Shown: piece after piece, positions 5,518-5,806 of the stretch
How the letters are laid out: each line of letters starts with the position of its first letter
Numbering within the stretch: position 1 is the first letter of the stretch
Assembly (NCBI GenBank): GCA_944388825.1
Contig: CALXKG010000118.1
Span: 1 to 5,806, forward strand
Direction of reading: 5' to 3'
Source: an uncultured Clostridia bacterium
Lineage (GTDB): Bacteria; Bacillota; Clostridia; Oscillospirales; Ruminococcaceae
Length of the DNA stretch: 5,806 nt
Notes under the pieces: generated by a model
What the model was told of the DNA's origin: nothing
Database searches by the model: none
Seen by the model: the letters and a program-made list of their open reading frames with translations, nothing else
Program-made: the position numbers and the translations under genes

Positions 5518-5529
5518 CACAAACTTGTG
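5518..5529. promoter_or_regulatory. Candidate upstream regulator site (CACAA-AC-TTGTG)
   Basis: A 12-bp dyad with perfect 5-bp arms, centred about 52 bp before the predicted transcript start and just upstream of the -35 box. The TTGTG motif recurs next to it on the minus strand (TTGTGAATTGTG). This is a plausible activator or second repressor site. No known consensus is matched with certainty. Confidence 0.35.
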
Positions 5530-5561
5530 CCGTTAAAAATGTATATTCCGTCCATACAGGC

Positions 5562-5589
5562 AAAAAAACAGCAGGCACCCCGCCTGCTG
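5562..5589 (-). terminator. Intrinsic terminator of the LacI-type gene
   Basis: On the minus strand CAGCAGGC (5589-5582) and GCCTGCTG (5576-5569) form a perfect 8-bp stem with a 5-nt loop, followed directly by seven T (5568-5562). It lies 19 bp after the stop codon of the LacI-type gene. It separates that gene from the solute-binding protein unit, which therefore needs its own promoter. Confidence 0.9.
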
Positions 5590-5608
5590 CATAAACATTT
5601 ACTAAATT

Positions 5609-5806
5609 TTACCGGACGAGCATTTCCATTTCGACCTCGATATGCCGGACATACGCCGCCGGTTTATCCAGCAGCTCCTCCATCAGCCGGACCGCCGCGT
5701 CCGACAACACCGCCGTATCCGACCGGAAGGTGGTAAACAGCCCCGCCTCCGGAACATAGGGGATATCGTCAAACCCGACCAGCGGGATCACGCCCGGCCG
5801 GCCGAA
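5609..5806 (-). CDS. LacI/GalR-type repressor, C-terminal 65 residues only
   Basis: The reading frame enters from the right window edge, so the DNA-binding domain and most of the sensor domain are outside. The visible end reads VIPLVGFDDIPYVPEAGLFTTFRSD and then LSDAAVRLMEELL, closing with EVEMEMLVR. G-F-D-D-I-P followed by T-T-x-R-x-D is the standard last part of the sugar-binding domain in LacI/PurR/GalR repressors, where these residues lie near the effector pocket. Such proteins usually control nearby sugar uptake genes. Here the next gene on the strand encodes a solute-binding lipoprotein, and dyads lie at its promoter. An internal GTG (near 5791) could be mistaken for a start but lies inside the conserved domain. 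Confidence 0.88.
   Translation of the reverse strand, partial: FGRPGVIPLVGFDDIPYVPEAGLFTTFRSDTAVLSDAAVRLMEELLDKPAAYVRHIEVEMEMLVR

Noticed and set aside
5540..5558. The dyad TGTAT-N9-ATACA between the LacI-type terminator and the solute-binding protein promoter
   Set aside because: The arms are short and AT-rich, and the site is about 75 bp from the promoter start, so chance is a sufficient explanation.

Overview
The window looks like a piece of chromosome from a GC-rich member of the Clostridia, probably an uncultured gut Oscillospiraceae or Lachnospiraceae relative. This is inferred, not proven. The reasons are strong AGGAG-type ribosome binding sites, sigma-A type promoters inside AT-rich gaps between GC-rich genes, a LysR regulator of a type common in gut Clostridia, and a lipoprotein solute-binding protein of the DUF3502 (LplA/YtcQ-like) kind. 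No rRNA, tRNA, CRISPR array, insertion sequence or phage gene is visible.

Left part (1-2302). A nucleotidyltransferase gene runs leftward off the window edge. It is divergent from a rightward pair, a LysR-type regulator followed 37 bp later by a GNAT acetyltransferase. The roughly 250 bp between the divergent genes are dense with signals. There is a leftward sigma-A promoter, a perfect 20-bp palindrome plus T6 in the short leader of the nucleotidyltransferase, two tandem rightward -10 boxes each reading TGCTATAAT, and two inverted repeats of the T-N11-A form that LysR-type proteins bind. The LysR protein therefore probably controls its own pair and perhaps the divergent gene. The pair ends at a strong intrinsic terminator.

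Right part (2301-5806). Everything here is on the minus strand. The last 65 residues of a LacI/GalR-type repressor enter from the right edge and end at an intrinsic terminator. An AT-rich promoter region of about 150 bp with several dyads follows. Next comes a lipoprotein ABC solute-binding protein and, 13 bp later, a cytoplasmic type-B carboxylesterase. No permease or ATPase lies in this transcription unit. A working model is that the LacI-type protein controls capture of an oligosaccharide or other ester-bearing solute by the lipoprotein, import by a permease encoded elsewhere, and ester removal by the esterase. The model is inference.

Nothing in the window is a wholly unfamiliar protein family. 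The more unusual material is regulatory: the double LysR-box region, the terminator-like palindrome right after a promoter, the 9-bp inverted repeat next to the solute-binding protein's ribosome binding site, and the permease-free pairing of a solute-binding protein with an esterase.
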